From NCBI RefSeq assembly GCF_001427665.1, contig NZ_LMHC01000026.1, positions 1,044 to 65,043 of the forward strand: a DNA stretch of 64,000 nucleotides, written 5' to 3'. Shown in pieces: positions 1 through 9,142 of this stretch. The position numbers and the translations under genes were made by a program. Under the pieces are notes generated by a model, which searched no databases, had not been told where the DNA came from, and worked only from the letters and a program-made list of their open reading frames with translations. The DNA is from Caulobacter sp. Root655 (lineage in GTDB: Bacteria > Pseudomonadota > Alphaproteobacteria > Caulobacterales > Caulobacteraceae). Position 1 is the first letter of the stretch. Each line of letters starts with the position of its first letter.

Positions 1-333
1 CGACGCTAGAGGCCGGGGCCCAGGCGGTCTAAGCCAAAGGCGCTATCGACCGATGCGGGTTTTGGCTTGATGGGGCGGTCGGGGCTGTCGGCAGGGGCCC
101 GATGACCCATGATCCCGTCTATCGATGTCGAAACGGGTATCGGTCGGCGCCCCTTCCACGCTGGGCGAGCGTGAAGGCGCGGATCGGTCTGGAGCGACGA
201 CCAGGTCGGATACCGATGCTCGCCCGGCATTTGTCGATGCGGCCTTAGCATTGGTTCCGGGGCGAGCCCGGCGCCTAGTCTCCACGCAACAAAGGACCGG
301 CGCACGTCGGCGAAATGCGGAGGGAACAAGCAG
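1..333. other. Upstream intergenic stretch
   Basis: No convincing complete gene. Frame 3 reads a short tail (TLEAGAQAV then stop at 30-32) that could be the C-terminal end of a plus-strand gene beginning before the window, but ten residues are too few to judge. The rest has no promoter or hairpin I can defend. A GGAGGG ribosome binding site for the next gene lies near 319-324. Confidence 0.4.
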
Positions 334-1455
334 ATGGATCGCAGGAAATTCCTGTCGGCGACGGGCCTGGGCGCCGTGGCGCTGGGCGCGGCTTCGACCT
401 CGGTGGTCGCCGCGCCGAAGACGGCGACGCCAGCGGCGAAAGGCGGCCCGGCCAAGTTCAAGCTCGGCTGCCAGAGCGGCCCCTTCGACGAAGAGCACTT
501 CGCCTATTTCGCCCGCTATGGCGTACGCAACTGCAGCAGCAGCGCCAAGATTCTCGATCCCAGCCGGATCTATCCGACCGTCGACGAACTGAAGACCCTC
601 AAGGACATGGGCGACCGTCACGGCGTCAGCGTCGACATGGTCGACAGCGTGCTGCTGACCTCGTCGCACATCGACCGCGAGAAGAACCCGGCGATCATGC
701 TGGCCCAGGACCCGCAGCGCGACCGCGACATCGAGGCCTTCCAGACCCTGATCCGCAACTGCGCCGCCGCCGGCATCCCGGCGGTGAAGTACAATATGAG
801 CATCCTGGGCGTGCTGCGCAGCGGCAAGGTCAAGGGCCGCGGCGACTCCGAATACGCCGCCTGGAACCTGGCCGAGGCCAAGCCGCCGACCCCGCTGACC
901 CGGGCCGGGGTGGTCGACGCCGACCGGTTCTGGGAGCGGATCACCTATTTCCTCGACCGCGTCGCGCCGGTGGCCAAGGAGTACAAGGTCCGCATCGCCT
1001 GCCACCCGCAGGACCCGGGCGTGCCGCCCGGCGGCTACCAGGGCGTCGACCGGGTGCTGGGCACCATCGACGGCCTCAAGAAGTTCATCACCATCAACGA
1101 GAACCCCTATCACGGGCTCAATTTCTGCCAGGGGACGGTGTCGGAGGACCTGCGGGACCCGGGGACCGAGATCTTCGACGTGATCCGCTATTTCGGGAAC
1201 CGCAAGAAGATCTTCAACGTCCACTTCCGCAACATCAAGGGCCACCGCGACAACTTCGCCGAGGTGTTCCCGGACGAGGGCGACGTCAATTTCCTGGAGG
1301 CCATCAAGGTCTACAAGGAGGTCGGCTACGACGGCATGCTGATGCCCGACCACGTGCCCGAAGTTCCCGGAAAGCCGAACGCGCGCCTCGAGAACTTCGC
1401 GTTCGCCTACGGCTATATCCGCGGCCTGATCCAGGCCGCCGACCACCTGGCCTGA
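334..1455 (+). CDS. Tat-exported mannonate dehydratase-like TIM-barrel protein
   Basis: 373 aa. The N-terminus has a twin-arginine signal (RRKFLSATG, residues 3-11, then an alanine-rich stretch to about residue 27), so export by the Tat system is likely. The C-terminal half carries the metal-site pattern of the UxuA mannonate dehydratase / xylose-isomerase-like TIM-barrel group: HPQDPG at 224-229, GLNFCQG at 261-267, NVHFRN at 295-300 and MPDH at 337-340. UxuA dehydrates D-mannonate to 2-keto-3-deoxygluconate in the cytosol, so an exported relative may act on another sugar acid. The start is set by a GGAGGG site upstream of the ATG. The TonB receptor begins about 50 bases downstream, suggesting a shared transcript for uptake and conversion of a sugar-derived compound. 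Family is fairly sure; substrate is not. Confidence 0.85.
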   Translation: MDRRKFLSATGLGAVALGAASTSVVAAPKTATPAAKGGPAKFKLGCQSGPFDEEHFAYFARYGVRNCSSSAKILDPSRIYPTVDELKTLKDMGDRHGVSVDMVDSVLLTSSHIDREKNPAIMLAQDPQRDRDIEAFQTLIRNCAAAGIPAVKYNMSILGVLRSGKVKGRGDSEYAAWNLAEAKPPTPLTRAGVVDADRFWERITYFLDRVAPVAKEYKVRIACHPQDPGVPPGGYQGVDRVLGTIDGLKKFITINENPYHGLNFCQGTVSEDLRDPGTEIFDVIRYFGNRKKIFNVHFRNIKGHRDNFAEVFPDEGDVNFLEAIKVYKEVGYDGMLMPDHVPEVPGKPNARLENFAFAYGYIRGLIQAADHLA

Positions 1456-1506
1456 AACCCGGCTTGGCCGCCAGTCCGCTGGCGCTCCGTTTCTAGGAAC
1501 ATCCCA

Positions 1507-4290
1507 ATGTCACGACTGACCCAACGCGCTTGCGCGTCGTCCGTGCTCGCCTTGAGCACAGTGTGGGGCGCCGCGGCGGTCGCCCAGACCGTTCCGGTTC
1601 AAGCGCCTCCCGCGGCCCAGGTCCAGACCGCGGCTTCGTCGACCGATACGGTCGAGGAGGTGGTGGTCACCGGCTCCCGCGTCGCCCGCGCCGGCTTCAC
1701 GGCCCCGACGCCGGTGACGGTGCTGGGCGGCGACCAGCTGGCCGCCAGCAGCCCGACCACCCTGGGCGAGTCGCTCAAGCAGATCCCGGCCCTCAACAAT
1801 TCGGTCGGACCGCGCGGGGCCCAGACCTCGTCGGGGCAGGGTGGGGCCTATCTGGACCTGCGCGGCCTGGGTCCCAGCCGCACCCTGACCCTGCTGGACG
1901 GCCGGCGCTTCGTGCCCGGCGACGGCAGCGGCCTAGTCGACACCAACCTGTTCCCCCAGGCCCTGGTCGAACGGGTCGAGGTGGTGACCGGCGGCGCCTC
2001 GGCGGCCTACGGCTCCGACGCGGTCGGCGGGGTGGTCAACTTCATCCTCAACAAGAAGTTCGAGGGCTTCAAGGGCGAGGTCCAGGGCGGCGTCTCGAAC
2101 TACAACGACGACTACGAGCAGAAGTACAACTTCGCCTACGGCAGGAGCTTTGCCGAGGGGCGCGGCCACCTGATCGGCAGCGTGGAATATTTCAAGAGCA
2201 ACGGCGTCGATCAGCGCCTGGACCGTCCCGTCGCCCGGGAGAGCTGCCAGGTGATCTCGCTGCCGGCCGGGTCGCCCACTCTGCGCGACTTCGCCTGCGG
2301 CGTGCGGGTCTCCAACGCCAATTTCGGCGGGCTGATCACCAACACCGCCCTGGCCGGCACCACCTTCACCGCCGACGGCCAGCCGATCCCGTTCAACTAC
2401 GGGGCCCTGCGCACCGGCTCGACCATGGTCGGCGGCGACGGGGTGATCCCGCAGTTCGCGCCGCTGACCTCGGCGATTGACAAGCGCATCGCCTTCCTGC
2501 GCGGCAGCTGGGACCTGACCCCCAAGACCAACGTCTATCTGGAGGCCAGCTACGGCGTCGTCGGCCTGGGCTACCAGGTCGGCTCCTACCACAACCAGCT
2601 GGGCACCACGGCCCTGGCGATCCGCCGCGACAACGCCTTCCTGCCGACCTCGCTGCGCGACCGGATGACCACGCTGAACCTGCAGACCTTCAGCCTGGGC
2701 CGCTACGACAACGACATCCCGCAGAGCAAGGTGACCACCGACAACACCACCTACCGGCTGGTCGGCGGGATCAGCGGCGAAATCGCCAACTGGAAGTGGG
2801 ACGGCTATTTCGAGCGTGGCGACAACAAGCGGAAACTCCAGATCGGCAACGACCTGCTGCAGGCCCGCTATGTCGAGGCCGCCGACGCGGTGGTCAGCCC
2901 GACGACCGGCGCGATCGTCTGCCGCTCCAGCCTGACCACCCCGGGCAACGGCTGCGTGCCGATCAACGTGTTCGGCTACCACCCGCCCAGCGACGGCGCC
3001 TTCCGCTACATCACCGCCACCAACGCGGCGATCCAGAAGTCCTACGAGCACCTGGTGGCGTTCAACCTGTCGGGCGAGCCGTTCTCGACCTGGGCCGGGC
3101 CGGTGTCGCTGGCCACCGGCGTCGAGTATCGCGAGCAGGGCTTCGACCAGAAGGTCGACGCCCTGTCGGAGACCTTCAACCCGGTGACCAACAGCCCGGG
3201 CCCGTTCCGGGTCGGCAATCCGAAGGCCCAGTCGGGCAGCTACAACATCAAGGAAGGCTACGTCGAAACCGTGGTGCCGCTGGCCAAGGACATGGCCTGG
3301 GCCCAGGAGCTCGAGCTCAACGCCGCGGCCCGCTACACCGACTACAGCACCAGCGGCGGGGTCACGACCTGGAAGGTCGGCCTGTCCTACACACCGATCC
3401 CCGGCGTGCGCTTCCGGGCCACGCGCTCCAAGGACATCCGGGCGCCGAACCTCTACGAGCTCTACCAGAAGGGCCAGTCCAACTACATCGTGTCGATCTT
3501 CGACCGGGTGAACAGCGTGACGGCGACCAACGTCAAGCAGCTGCAGCTGGGCAATCCGAACCTGGTGCCGGAAGAGGCCGAGACCACCACCTTCGGCGTG
3601 GTCTACCAGCCCAGCTTCGCGCCGGGCCTGGGGCTGTCGATCGACTACTATAATATCGACATCCAGAACGCGATTTCCACGCCCACGCCGCAACAACTGA
3701 TCAACGACTGCGCGGCCGGGGCCCAGGATCGCTGCGCCTTCCTCCATCGCGACGCCGGCGGCGGCTTGATCGGCGTCGACCTGGTCAACCTCAACCTGTC
3801 GGCCTTCAAGACCCGCGGCGTCGACATCGAGGCCAGCTACGGCTTCGACCTCTCGGCGATCAAGGAGTCGCTGCCAGGAAGGATCAACGCCCGGGTGATC
3901 GGCAGCTATGTCGACACCTTCACCAGCGTCGTGCCGGGCACGCCGGTCGTGAACCGGGCGGGCGAGGCGAACAATCCGCAATGGCGGTGGAACGCCCAGG
4001 CGACCTACGACGCTGACCCCTGGTCGCTGTTCCTGCAGGCCCGCTACACGGGTGAGGTCTCCTATGACCTGAGCACGGTCGGCACCGACCTGCGGCAGTT
4101 GAAGATCAAGCCCGAGACGCTGATCGATACCCGGATCGCCTACAAGCTGCCGACCGCCAGCGGCGCCTGGACCACCTATTTCAGCGTCACCAACGTCTTC
4201 AACAACCTGCCGCCGGCCTTTGCGCCGACCGCCGGGTCCTACGACCCGATCGGTCGCTTCTATCGGGTGGGGCTGAAATTCAGCTACTGA
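1507..4290 (+). CDS. TonB-dependent receptor
   Basis: 927 aa. Signal peptide (residues 1-26, cleavage near AVAQ), then the plug domain with a TonB-box-like segment VEEVVVTGSR (about 49-58), LDLRGLGPSRTLTLLDGRR and a VERVEVVTGGASAAYGSDA motif, followed by the long 22-strand barrel ending in FYRVGLKFSY with a terminal aromatic residue. Outer-membrane receptors of this kind take up siderophores, vitamins or oligosaccharides using energy from TonB-ExbBD. The position just behind a mannonate-dehydratase-like gene argues for a carbohydrate or plant-derived ligand, which is inference. No truncation. Confidence 0.95.
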   Translation: MSRLTQRACASSVLALSTVWGAAAVAQTVPVQAPPAAQVQTAASSTDTVEEVVVTGSRVARAGFTAPTPVTVLGGDQLAASSPTTLGESLKQIPALNNSVGPRGAQTSSGQGGAYLDLRGLGPSRTLTLLDGRRFVPGDGSGLVDTNLFPQALVERVEVVTGGASAAYGSDAVGGVVNFILNKKFEGFKGEVQGGVSNYNDDYEQKYNFAYGRSFAEGRGHLIGSVEYFKSNGVDQRLDRPVARESCQVISLPAGSPTLRDFACGVRVSNANFGGLITNTALAGTTFTADGQPIPFNYGALRTGSTMVGGDGVIPQFAPLTSAIDKRIAFLRGSWDLTPKTNVYLEASYGVVGLGYQVGSYHNQLGTTALAIRRDNAFLPTSLRDRMTTLNLQTFSLGRYDNDIPQSKVTTDNTTYRLVGGISGEIANWKWDGYFERGDNKRKLQIGNDLLQARYVEAADAVVSPTTGAIVCRSSLTTPGNGCVPINVFGYHPPSDGAFRYITATNAAIQKSYEHLVAFNLSGEPFSTWAGPVSLATGVEYREQGFDQKVDALSETFNPVTNSPGPFRVGNPKAQSGSYNIKEGYVETVVPLAKDMAWAQELELNAAARYTDYSTSGGVTTWKVGLSYTPIPGVRFRATRSKDIRAPNLYELYQKGQSNYIVSIFDRVNSVTATNVKQLQLGNPNLVPEEAETTTFGVVYQPSFAPGLGLSIDYYNIDIQNAISTPTPQQLINDCAAGAQDRCAFLHRDAGGGLIGVDLVNLNLSAFKTRGVDIEASYGFDLSAIKESLPGRINARVIGSYVDTFTSVVPGTPVVNRAGEANNPQWRWNAQATYDADPWSLFLQARYTGEVSYDLSTVGTDLRQLKIKPETLIDTRIAYKLPTASGAWTTYFSVTNVFNNLPPAFAPTAGSYDPIGRFYRVGLKFSY

Positions 4291-4296
4291 CCCGAA

Positions 4297-4337
4297 GACC
4301 GGCGGCGCGCCTTCTCCCCCCGGGCGCGCCGCCGGTC
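4297..4337 (+). terminator. Hairpin behind the first TonB receptor gene
   Basis: Perfect 15-bp stem (4297-4311 with 4323-4337) and an 11-base loop, starting 6 bases after the stop codon. There is no clear U-tract, so it may be a terminator or an mRNA 3'-end stabiliser. Confidence 0.6.
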
Positions 4338-4342
4338 GCCGC

Positions 4343-4428
4343 CCTCGTCCTTCGACAAGCTCAGGATGAGGGCGACTTGTAGGGCGGTGCGGCAGAATTC
4401 CTCATCCTGAGCTTGTCGAAGGACGAGG
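4343..4428. repeat. Intergenic inverted repeat, TCCTTCGACAAGCTCAGGAT type
   Basis: Two perfect 28-base arms (4343-4370 and 4401-4428) around a 30-base centre. It lies between convergent genes, where it may serve as a bidirectional transcript end. The outer GTCCTTCGA and inner CTCAGGATGAG parts recur in the elements at 13389 and 16742, so these look like one repeat superfamily. Confidence 0.85.
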
Positions 4429-4462
4429 AGTTCGGCCCAAGATCGTCAACTGTCCACAGAGC

Positions 4463-5752
4463 CTAGTGAACCAACTCGCGAGCCAGGTGGCGGCTGGCGC
4501 GCCAGAAGAAATAGGCGGGGATCAGGCCCAGGAACGCGGCGCCCAGCAGCACCCAGCGCACGCTCTGCGGGCCGGCCAGGGGCGTGACCGCGTCCGACAG
4601 CATGCCGAAGCCCAGCGGCCCCAGGCCCAGACCGACCAGGCTCTGGCCGAACGACACGACGGCCACGGCCATCGCCCGGTTCTGCGGGCGGATGACGCCC
4701 TGGATGATGGCGAAGGCCGGACCGTAGGACAGGCTGTTGAAGACGGTGGGGATGCAGACCAGCAGGATGGCCAGCCGCCAGTCGGTGACCGTGTAGGCCA
4801 GCAGCAGGAACGGGAAGGCGATGCTCATGCCGACGATCGGTCCCATCAGCATCCGGCGCGGATCCTTGCCGCCGAACCGCTCGGCCAGCCAGCCGCCCAG
4901 CCAGGTGCCGAACACCCCCGACGCCCCGCCGCCCAGGCCCAGCCAGACCCCGACCTGGCCCGGCGACAGGCCATGGCTGCGCATGAAGAAGATCGTCGTC
5001 CAGACACCCTTGCCATAGCCGAGGAAGGCGACGACGGCGGCGGCCACGAAGATCGCCACGAAGGCCTTGGAAGCCCGCATCTCCTTGAGCGCCTCGGCGA
5101 GCGGCGGCCGGGCCACGGTCGCGAGCGGGACAGGGCCGGACAGGCGGCGCGGATCCTTGATCGTCAGCCAGACCAGCAGGGCGACCGCCACGCCCGGCAG
5201 GCCGAGGATCAGGAAGGTGTGGCGCCAGCCCAGGACGTCGGCCAGCAGGCCGCCGAGCACCAACCCCAGCAGCGAGCCGATCGGAATGCCCATGCCGTAC
5301 AGCGCCAGGGCCGAGGCCCGCTTCTCGGGCTTGACCATCTGGCTGATCAGCGAGTGGGCGGCTGGCGTACAGCCGGCCTCGCCGATGCCGACGCCGACCC
5401 GGGCGGCCAGCAACTGGACGAAGGTGGTCGACAGGCCGCACAGGGCCGTGGCCGCCGACCACAGGGCCAGCGAGATGGCGATCAGTCCCACCCGGTCGGA
5501 CCGGGGGCGGTCGGCGTAGCGGGCGAGGGGAAAGCCCAGCACCGTGTAGAGCAGGGCGAAGGCCAGTCCGGCCATCAGGCCGACCTGGGTGTCGGACAGG
5601 CCCAGGTCGCGCTTGATCGGCTCGGCCAGGATCACCACCACCTGGCGGTCGAGGAAGTTGAGGACGTAGACGAGCAGCAGCACCCAGAGCACGTAGCGGG
5701 CGCGCCGGTCGGCGGTCGCGGACGAGGCGGCGGTGTCGGCGGATGCGAGCAA
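4463..5752 (-). CDS. MFS transporter, spinster-like
   Basis: 429 aa with about 12 hydrophobic segments. The first helix reads YVLNFLDRQVVVILAEPIKRDL, typical of the Spinster-like major facilitator group; the loop between helices 2 and 3 has FPLARYADRPRSDRVG, and GIGEAG follows in helix 4. I place the start at a TTG at 5752 because GGGAG stands 6 bases upstream; longer frames overlap the end of the receptor gene and are not protein-like. It lies 67 bases after the TonB receptor stop and is probably co-transcribed, acting as inner-membrane permease for the compound the receptor brings in. Substrate unknown. Confidence 0.88.
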   Translation of the reverse strand: MLASADTAASSATADRRARYVLWVLLLVYVLNFLDRQVVVILAEPIKRDLGLSDTQVGLMAGLAFALLYTVLGFPLARYADRPRSDRVGLIAISLALWSAATALCGLSTTFVQLLAARVGVGIGEAGCTPAAHSLISQMVKPEKRASALALYGMGIPIGSLLGLVLGGLLADVLGWRHTFLILGLPGVAVALLVWLTIKDPRRLSGPVPLATVARPPLAEALKEMRASKAFVAIFVAAAVVAFLGYGKGVWTTIFFMRSHGLSPGQVGVWLGLGGGASGVFGTWLGGWLAERFGGKDPRRMLMGPIVGMSIAFPFLLLAYTVTDWRLAILLVCIPTVFNSLSYGPAFAIIQGVIRPQNRAMAVAVVSFGQSLVGLGLGPLGFGMLSDAVTPLAGPQSVRWVLLGAAFLGLIPAYFFWRASRHLARELVH

Positions 5753-5819
5753 GACAGGCTCCCGGGCTTGGTCGACAGGGCGGCGGCGCCGATTGCAAGG
5801 GCGCCGCCGCGGACGAAGG

Positions 5820-8186
5820 TTAGAAGCTGACGTCCAGGCTGACGCCGACCCGGCGCACCGAGTCCGGGCTGAAGTACTGGATGTAACCGCCGGGATTGAG
5901 CGCGGTGACCGGCGAAGGGGTGATCTGCGCGGCGTAGCGCTTGTCGAGCAGGTTGCTGGCGTAGAGCGCCAGGCTCCAGGCCTTGTCCGGGGCCGAGACG
6001 CCCAGGCGTCCGCCCAGCAGGCCATAGGCCTTCTGGATGGTCCCCGGGTCGCCGCTGGCGGAATAGTTGACGTCGCTCTGCCAGTTCCAGTTGGCCTGGA
6101 AGAAGCCGCGCAGACCCGGGGTCAGCGGGCGTTCGTAGGCCAGGCTGGCGCCGTAGACCCAGTCCGCCGTCCCGGCCAGCTGCCGGCCGGCGGCGTTGAA
6201 GAAGCCGTCCAGCGAGGCGGGGTTGGCCGGGGGCGCGCTGCAGGGCCCGCCCTGGGCGATCTTGGGCTGGCCGAAATAGCACTGCACGCCGTTGAAATCG
6301 ACGTAGCGGGCGTGGGTGTAGGCTCCGCCGGCGGTCATCGTCAGGCCGCGCGTCGGCCGCGCCACCAGGCTGACCTCCACGCCGCGCGTCTTGATCTCGC
6401 CGGCGTTGGTGATCCGCGAGGAATAGGTGGCGCTGGAGAGGTCGGAGACCTGGGCCTGGAAGTTCTTGACCGTGGTGCTGTAGATGGCGGCGTCCACGGT
6501 CAGGCGGCGGTCGAGCAGCGCGGTCTTCAGGCCCAGCTCGTAGCTGGTCGGAATCTCCGGCTGAACCCGCTGGTCGGCCAGGGTGTTGGCGGCGCTCAGG
6601 CCGCTGAAGCCCGGACCCTTGTAGCCGCGCGACACCGTCACATAGCCCATGATGTCGTCGCTGAAATTGTAGCGGGGGCCGATCCGCCAGGAGAGGTTGG
6701 TGTTGTCGATGGCCTGGTGCAGGGTCAGCGCCACCGAGCCTGGGATGAACACCGCCCCCGGCGTCTGGGCGCGGCGATAGTCCAGGGTGATCTCGTCGCG
6801 GGTGACCCGCGCCCCGGCGATCAGGTCCAGCTTGGGCGTGAGGTGCAGGCCGACCTGGCCAAAGCCCGCCAGGCTGGTGGAGTTGATGTCGTTATAGGTC
6901 GAAGTCTCGAAGACCGTGCCCAGCGGCGCGCCGGGCACGACGGGGATCACCGCGCCGTTCGAGGCCGGCACGATCCAGCTGAGCTGACCGCGCTGGCGGA
7001 TCAGCGACGAGGCCTTGGAGTGGTAGAGATAGAGCCCGGCGACATAGTCGAAGCGCTCGCCGATCGGCGAGGTCAGGCGCAGTTCCTGGCTGAACCAGTC
7101 GGTCTTGCCGGCACCGCCGTTGACGTCGACATAGCTGACCGGGGTCAGGTCGCCGTCATAGAAGCCCTCGCGCTTGACCGAGCGATAGGCGCTGATCGAG
7201 GTCAGGGTCAGGTCGTTGAAGCCGTAGTCGACCTGCAGCGACGCGCCCTGGGCGGTCGACTTGCCCTGGAAGGGGCCGTTGGTGGCGACCTGCAGGTTCT
7301 TGGGTCCGGCGACGATGCCGTAGCGGGCGTTGGTCACGGCCGGCGCGTAGCCCGGCGTCACCTTGCGCCAGGTCGACGAACAGCAGAAGGCGTCGTTGTC
7401 GGTGCGGTCGGCCGAGACATAGACGCTGAGGTCGTCGTTAGGCCGCCACAGGGCCTTCAGCGTCAGGGTGCTGATGTCCTGTGGGTCGGTGTCGACGTTG
7501 TTCTGGGCCAGGTTGCGCACCAGGCCCTCGCGCTCGTTGTGGGTGGCGACCAGGCGCAGGGCGAGGGTCTCGCCCAGGGCGACGTTGCCGACCGCCTGCA
7601 GGACCTGCTCGCCGCGCTCGCCGAACTGGACGTGCAGCAGGCCACTGTCCTCGCCCAGTCGGGGCCGGTTGGTGATGAAATGCACCAGGCCCGCCGAGGC
7701 GTTCTTGCCGAACAGCATGCCCTGTGGGCCGCGCAGGATCTCGACCCGCTCGATGTCGGCCAGGGTCGCCAGGCTGGCGGGATCGGCCAGCACCACGCCG
7801 TCGACGACGGTGGAGATGCTCTGCTCGATGCCCGCCGAGAAGCTGCTGGTGCCGATACCGCGGATGGTCAGGCCCGAGGCGCTGTTGCTGAGGCTCTGCT
7901 TGAACCGGACGCTGGGGTCGATCAGGGACAGCTGCTGGGGCTGGGTGATGTTCATCGCCGCCAGGGTCTCGCCGCGCACGGCGGTGATGGCCAGGGGCAC
8001 GTCCTGGACGTTCTCGGCCCGCTTCTGGGCGGTGACCACGATTTCGTCGATGCTGACGACTGAATTGGCCGCCTGCGCGGCCTGGGCCAGCGCGGCCGGA
8101 GCCGTGAGCAGGGCGGCGGTCCCGACCGCCGCGCCCAGGAGGAGTTCAGCCCTGAGGGCCCGCGGCGAGCGCGGTTGGATAGACAT
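5820..8186 (-). CDS. TonB-dependent receptor
   Basis: 788 aa. The chosen ATG at 8186 follows a GGAAGGAA site and gives a clean signal peptide ending near ALAQ. The plug begins with a TonB box IDEIVVTAQKR and continues ENVQDVPLAITAV, GLTIRGIGTS and VERVEILRGPQGMLFGKNA; the barrel ends VGVSLDVSF. The plug resembles the FecA/CirA-like receptors common in Caulobacter and sphingomonads. A palindromic operator at 8353-8378 stands about 170 bases upstream, matching a second one before the glutathione transferase gene, so the TetR regulator at 9143 probably controls it. The MFS gene follows downstream. Ligand not identifiable; the glutathione transferase suggests an aromatic or electrophilic compound. 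Confidence 0.94.
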   Translation of the reverse strand: MSIQPRSPRALRAELLLGAAVGTAALLTAPAALAQAAQAANSVVSIDEIVVTAQKRAENVQDVPLAITAVRGETLAAMNITQPQQLSLIDPSVRFKQSLSNSASGLTIRGIGTSSFSAGIEQSISTVVDGVVLADPASLATLADIERVEILRGPQGMLFGKNASAGLVHFITNRPRLGEDSGLLHVQFGERGEQVLQAVGNVALGETLALRLVATHNEREGLVRNLAQNNVDTDPQDISTLTLKALWRPNDDLSVYVSADRTDNDAFCCSSTWRKVTPGYAPAVTNARYGIVAGPKNLQVATNGPFQGKSTAQGASLQVDYGFNDLTLTSISAYRSVKREGFYDGDLTPVSYVDVNGGAGKTDWFSQELRLTSPIGERFDYVAGLYLYHSKASSLIRQRGQLSWIVPASNGAVIPVVPGAPLGTVFETSTYNDINSTSLAGFGQVGLHLTPKLDLIAGARVTRDEITLDYRRAQTPGAVFIPGSVALTLHQAIDNTNLSWRIGPRYNFSDDIMGYVTVSRGYKGPGFSGLSAANTLADQRVQPEIPTSYELGLKTALLDRRLTVDAAIYSTTVKNFQAQVSDLSSATYSSRITNAGEIKTRGVEVSLVARPTRGLTMTAGGAYTHARYVDFNGVQCYFGQPKIAQGGPCSAPPANPASLDGFFNAAGRQLAGTADWVYGASLAYERPLTPGLRGFFQANWNWQSDVNYSASGDPGTIQKAYGLLGGRLGVSAPDKAWSLALYASNLLDKRYAAQITPSPVTALNPGGYIQYFSPDSVRRVGVSLDVSF

Positions 8187-8352
8187 GACGCGTTCCTTCC
8201 CTTGAGCCGCTTGGCGGCTTCTTTTGTGATCGGCGGTAGCGGTGTGGACAGCAGGGCTCACGCGGCCGCCGTGCGGCGTTCGCGGGGTAGGGGAGGCGGG
8301 CCCCGACCGGCGCTCGCCTCTTGAATTTGGATCAGCGTCCGGGCCCGGATCG

Positions 8353-8378
8353 CTTAAGTAACGATATCGTCACTTAAG
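8353..8378. promoter_or_regulatory. Palindromic operator 1 (probable TetR site)
   Basis: 26-bp palindrome centred on GATATC with a single mismatched pair. Its core GTRACGATATCGTYAC and flanking TTAA are identical to the palindrome at 9073-9116. It lies upstream of the TonB receptor gene and just downstream of the glutathione transferase stop. Confidence 0.75.
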
Positions 8379-8410
8379 TGGCATGGCAACGTTTTTCGAA
8401 CGGTTGTTCG

Positions 8411-9022
8411 TCAAGCGGTCGCGCTGGACCGCTGGGTGACGCGCGCCAGCCAGGCGGTGACGTGGGCGCAGTCGTCGGGGATCGGCACGCCGATGAACCG
8501 GCCGAAGTCGACGGTGGTCAGGGCGATGATGTCGGCCATGGTGTAGGCCTCGCCGGCGATGAAGCTGGTCTTGGCCAGCTCGTGGTCGAGCCAGTGATAG
8601 ACCCGGTCGGCGTGGGCGCGGTTGGATTCCCCGAAGTCCGTGAACTGGGTCAGCAGGCCGGCGGTGAGGGGGTGGGTGTGGCGCCAGATGTGGGCGATCG
8701 GCATCATCAGCTGCAGCTCGATGCGTCGGATCCACATGTCGATCGTCGCCTGTTCCTTCGGGGTGGTCCCGAACAGCGGCGGCTGGGGGTGCAGGCCTTC
8801 GAGATAGCGGCAGATGCTGACGCTCTCGCTGAGGAACGAGCCGTCGTCCAGCTCCAGCACCGGCACCTGGCCCAGCGAGTTCTTGTCCAGGAAGGCGGTG
8901 GCCTTGTGGGCCCGCTCGCGCAGCGGCACCCGCTCGTGGTCGAGCGTCAGGCCCTTCTCGGCCAGGAAGATGCGGACCCGGCGCGGGTTGGGCGCGGGGT
9001 TGTCTTCGCCATAGAGCTTCAT
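8411..9022 (-). CDS. Glutathione S-transferase family protein
   Basis: 203 aa. The N-terminal thioredoxin-like domain starts MKLYGEDNPAPNPRRVRIFL and contains NSLGQVPVLELDDGSFLSES, with the cis-proline VP and the ES glutathione-contact pair; the C-terminal helical domain has AGEAYTMADI, the usual hydrophobic-staple region. The catalytic Ser/Cys of the NPxxxR start is replaced by an NPAPNP run. Likely role: conjugation or reductive cleavage of an electrophile. It sits between the two palindromic operators and upstream of a receptor and permease, so it probably belongs to a catabolic or detoxification regulon of the TetR gene at 9143. Confidence 0.9.
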   Translation of the reverse strand: MKLYGEDNPAPNPRRVRIFLAEKGLTLDHERVPLRERAHKATAFLDKNSLGQVPVLELDDGSFLSESVSICRYLEGLHPQPPLFGTTPKEQATIDMWIRRIELQLMMPIAHIWRHTHPLTAGLLTQFTDFGESNRAHADRVYHWLDHELAKTSFIAGEAYTMADIIALTTVDFGRFIGVPIPDDCAHVTAWLARVTQRSSATA

Positions 9023-9072
9023 GCGGTGGTCGCCTCCTCAGCCGGCGTGACGCCGGTCCGCGAGGTCTAGAC

Positions 9073-9116
9073 GCCTCGCTCATTAAGTGACGATATCGTT
9101 ACTTAATGAGCGAGGC
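9073..9116. promoter_or_regulatory. Palindromic operator 2 (probable TetR site), 44 bp
   Basis: 44-base palindrome with one mismatched pair, centred on GATATC, with arms extending to GCCTCGCTCATTAAGT. It lies between the TetR stop and the glutathione transferase start. The length suggests either two overlapping repressor sites or an operator that also forms a terminator-like hairpin after the TetR gene. Confidence 0.75.
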
Positions 9117-9142
9117 AACCGCCATTCGAAGGACAGGCGGCC

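Noticed and set aside
5752..6025. Longer N-terminus of the MFS gene
   Set aside because: The added part is low-complexity and overlaps the receptor gene; TTG at 5752 with a ribosome site is preferred.
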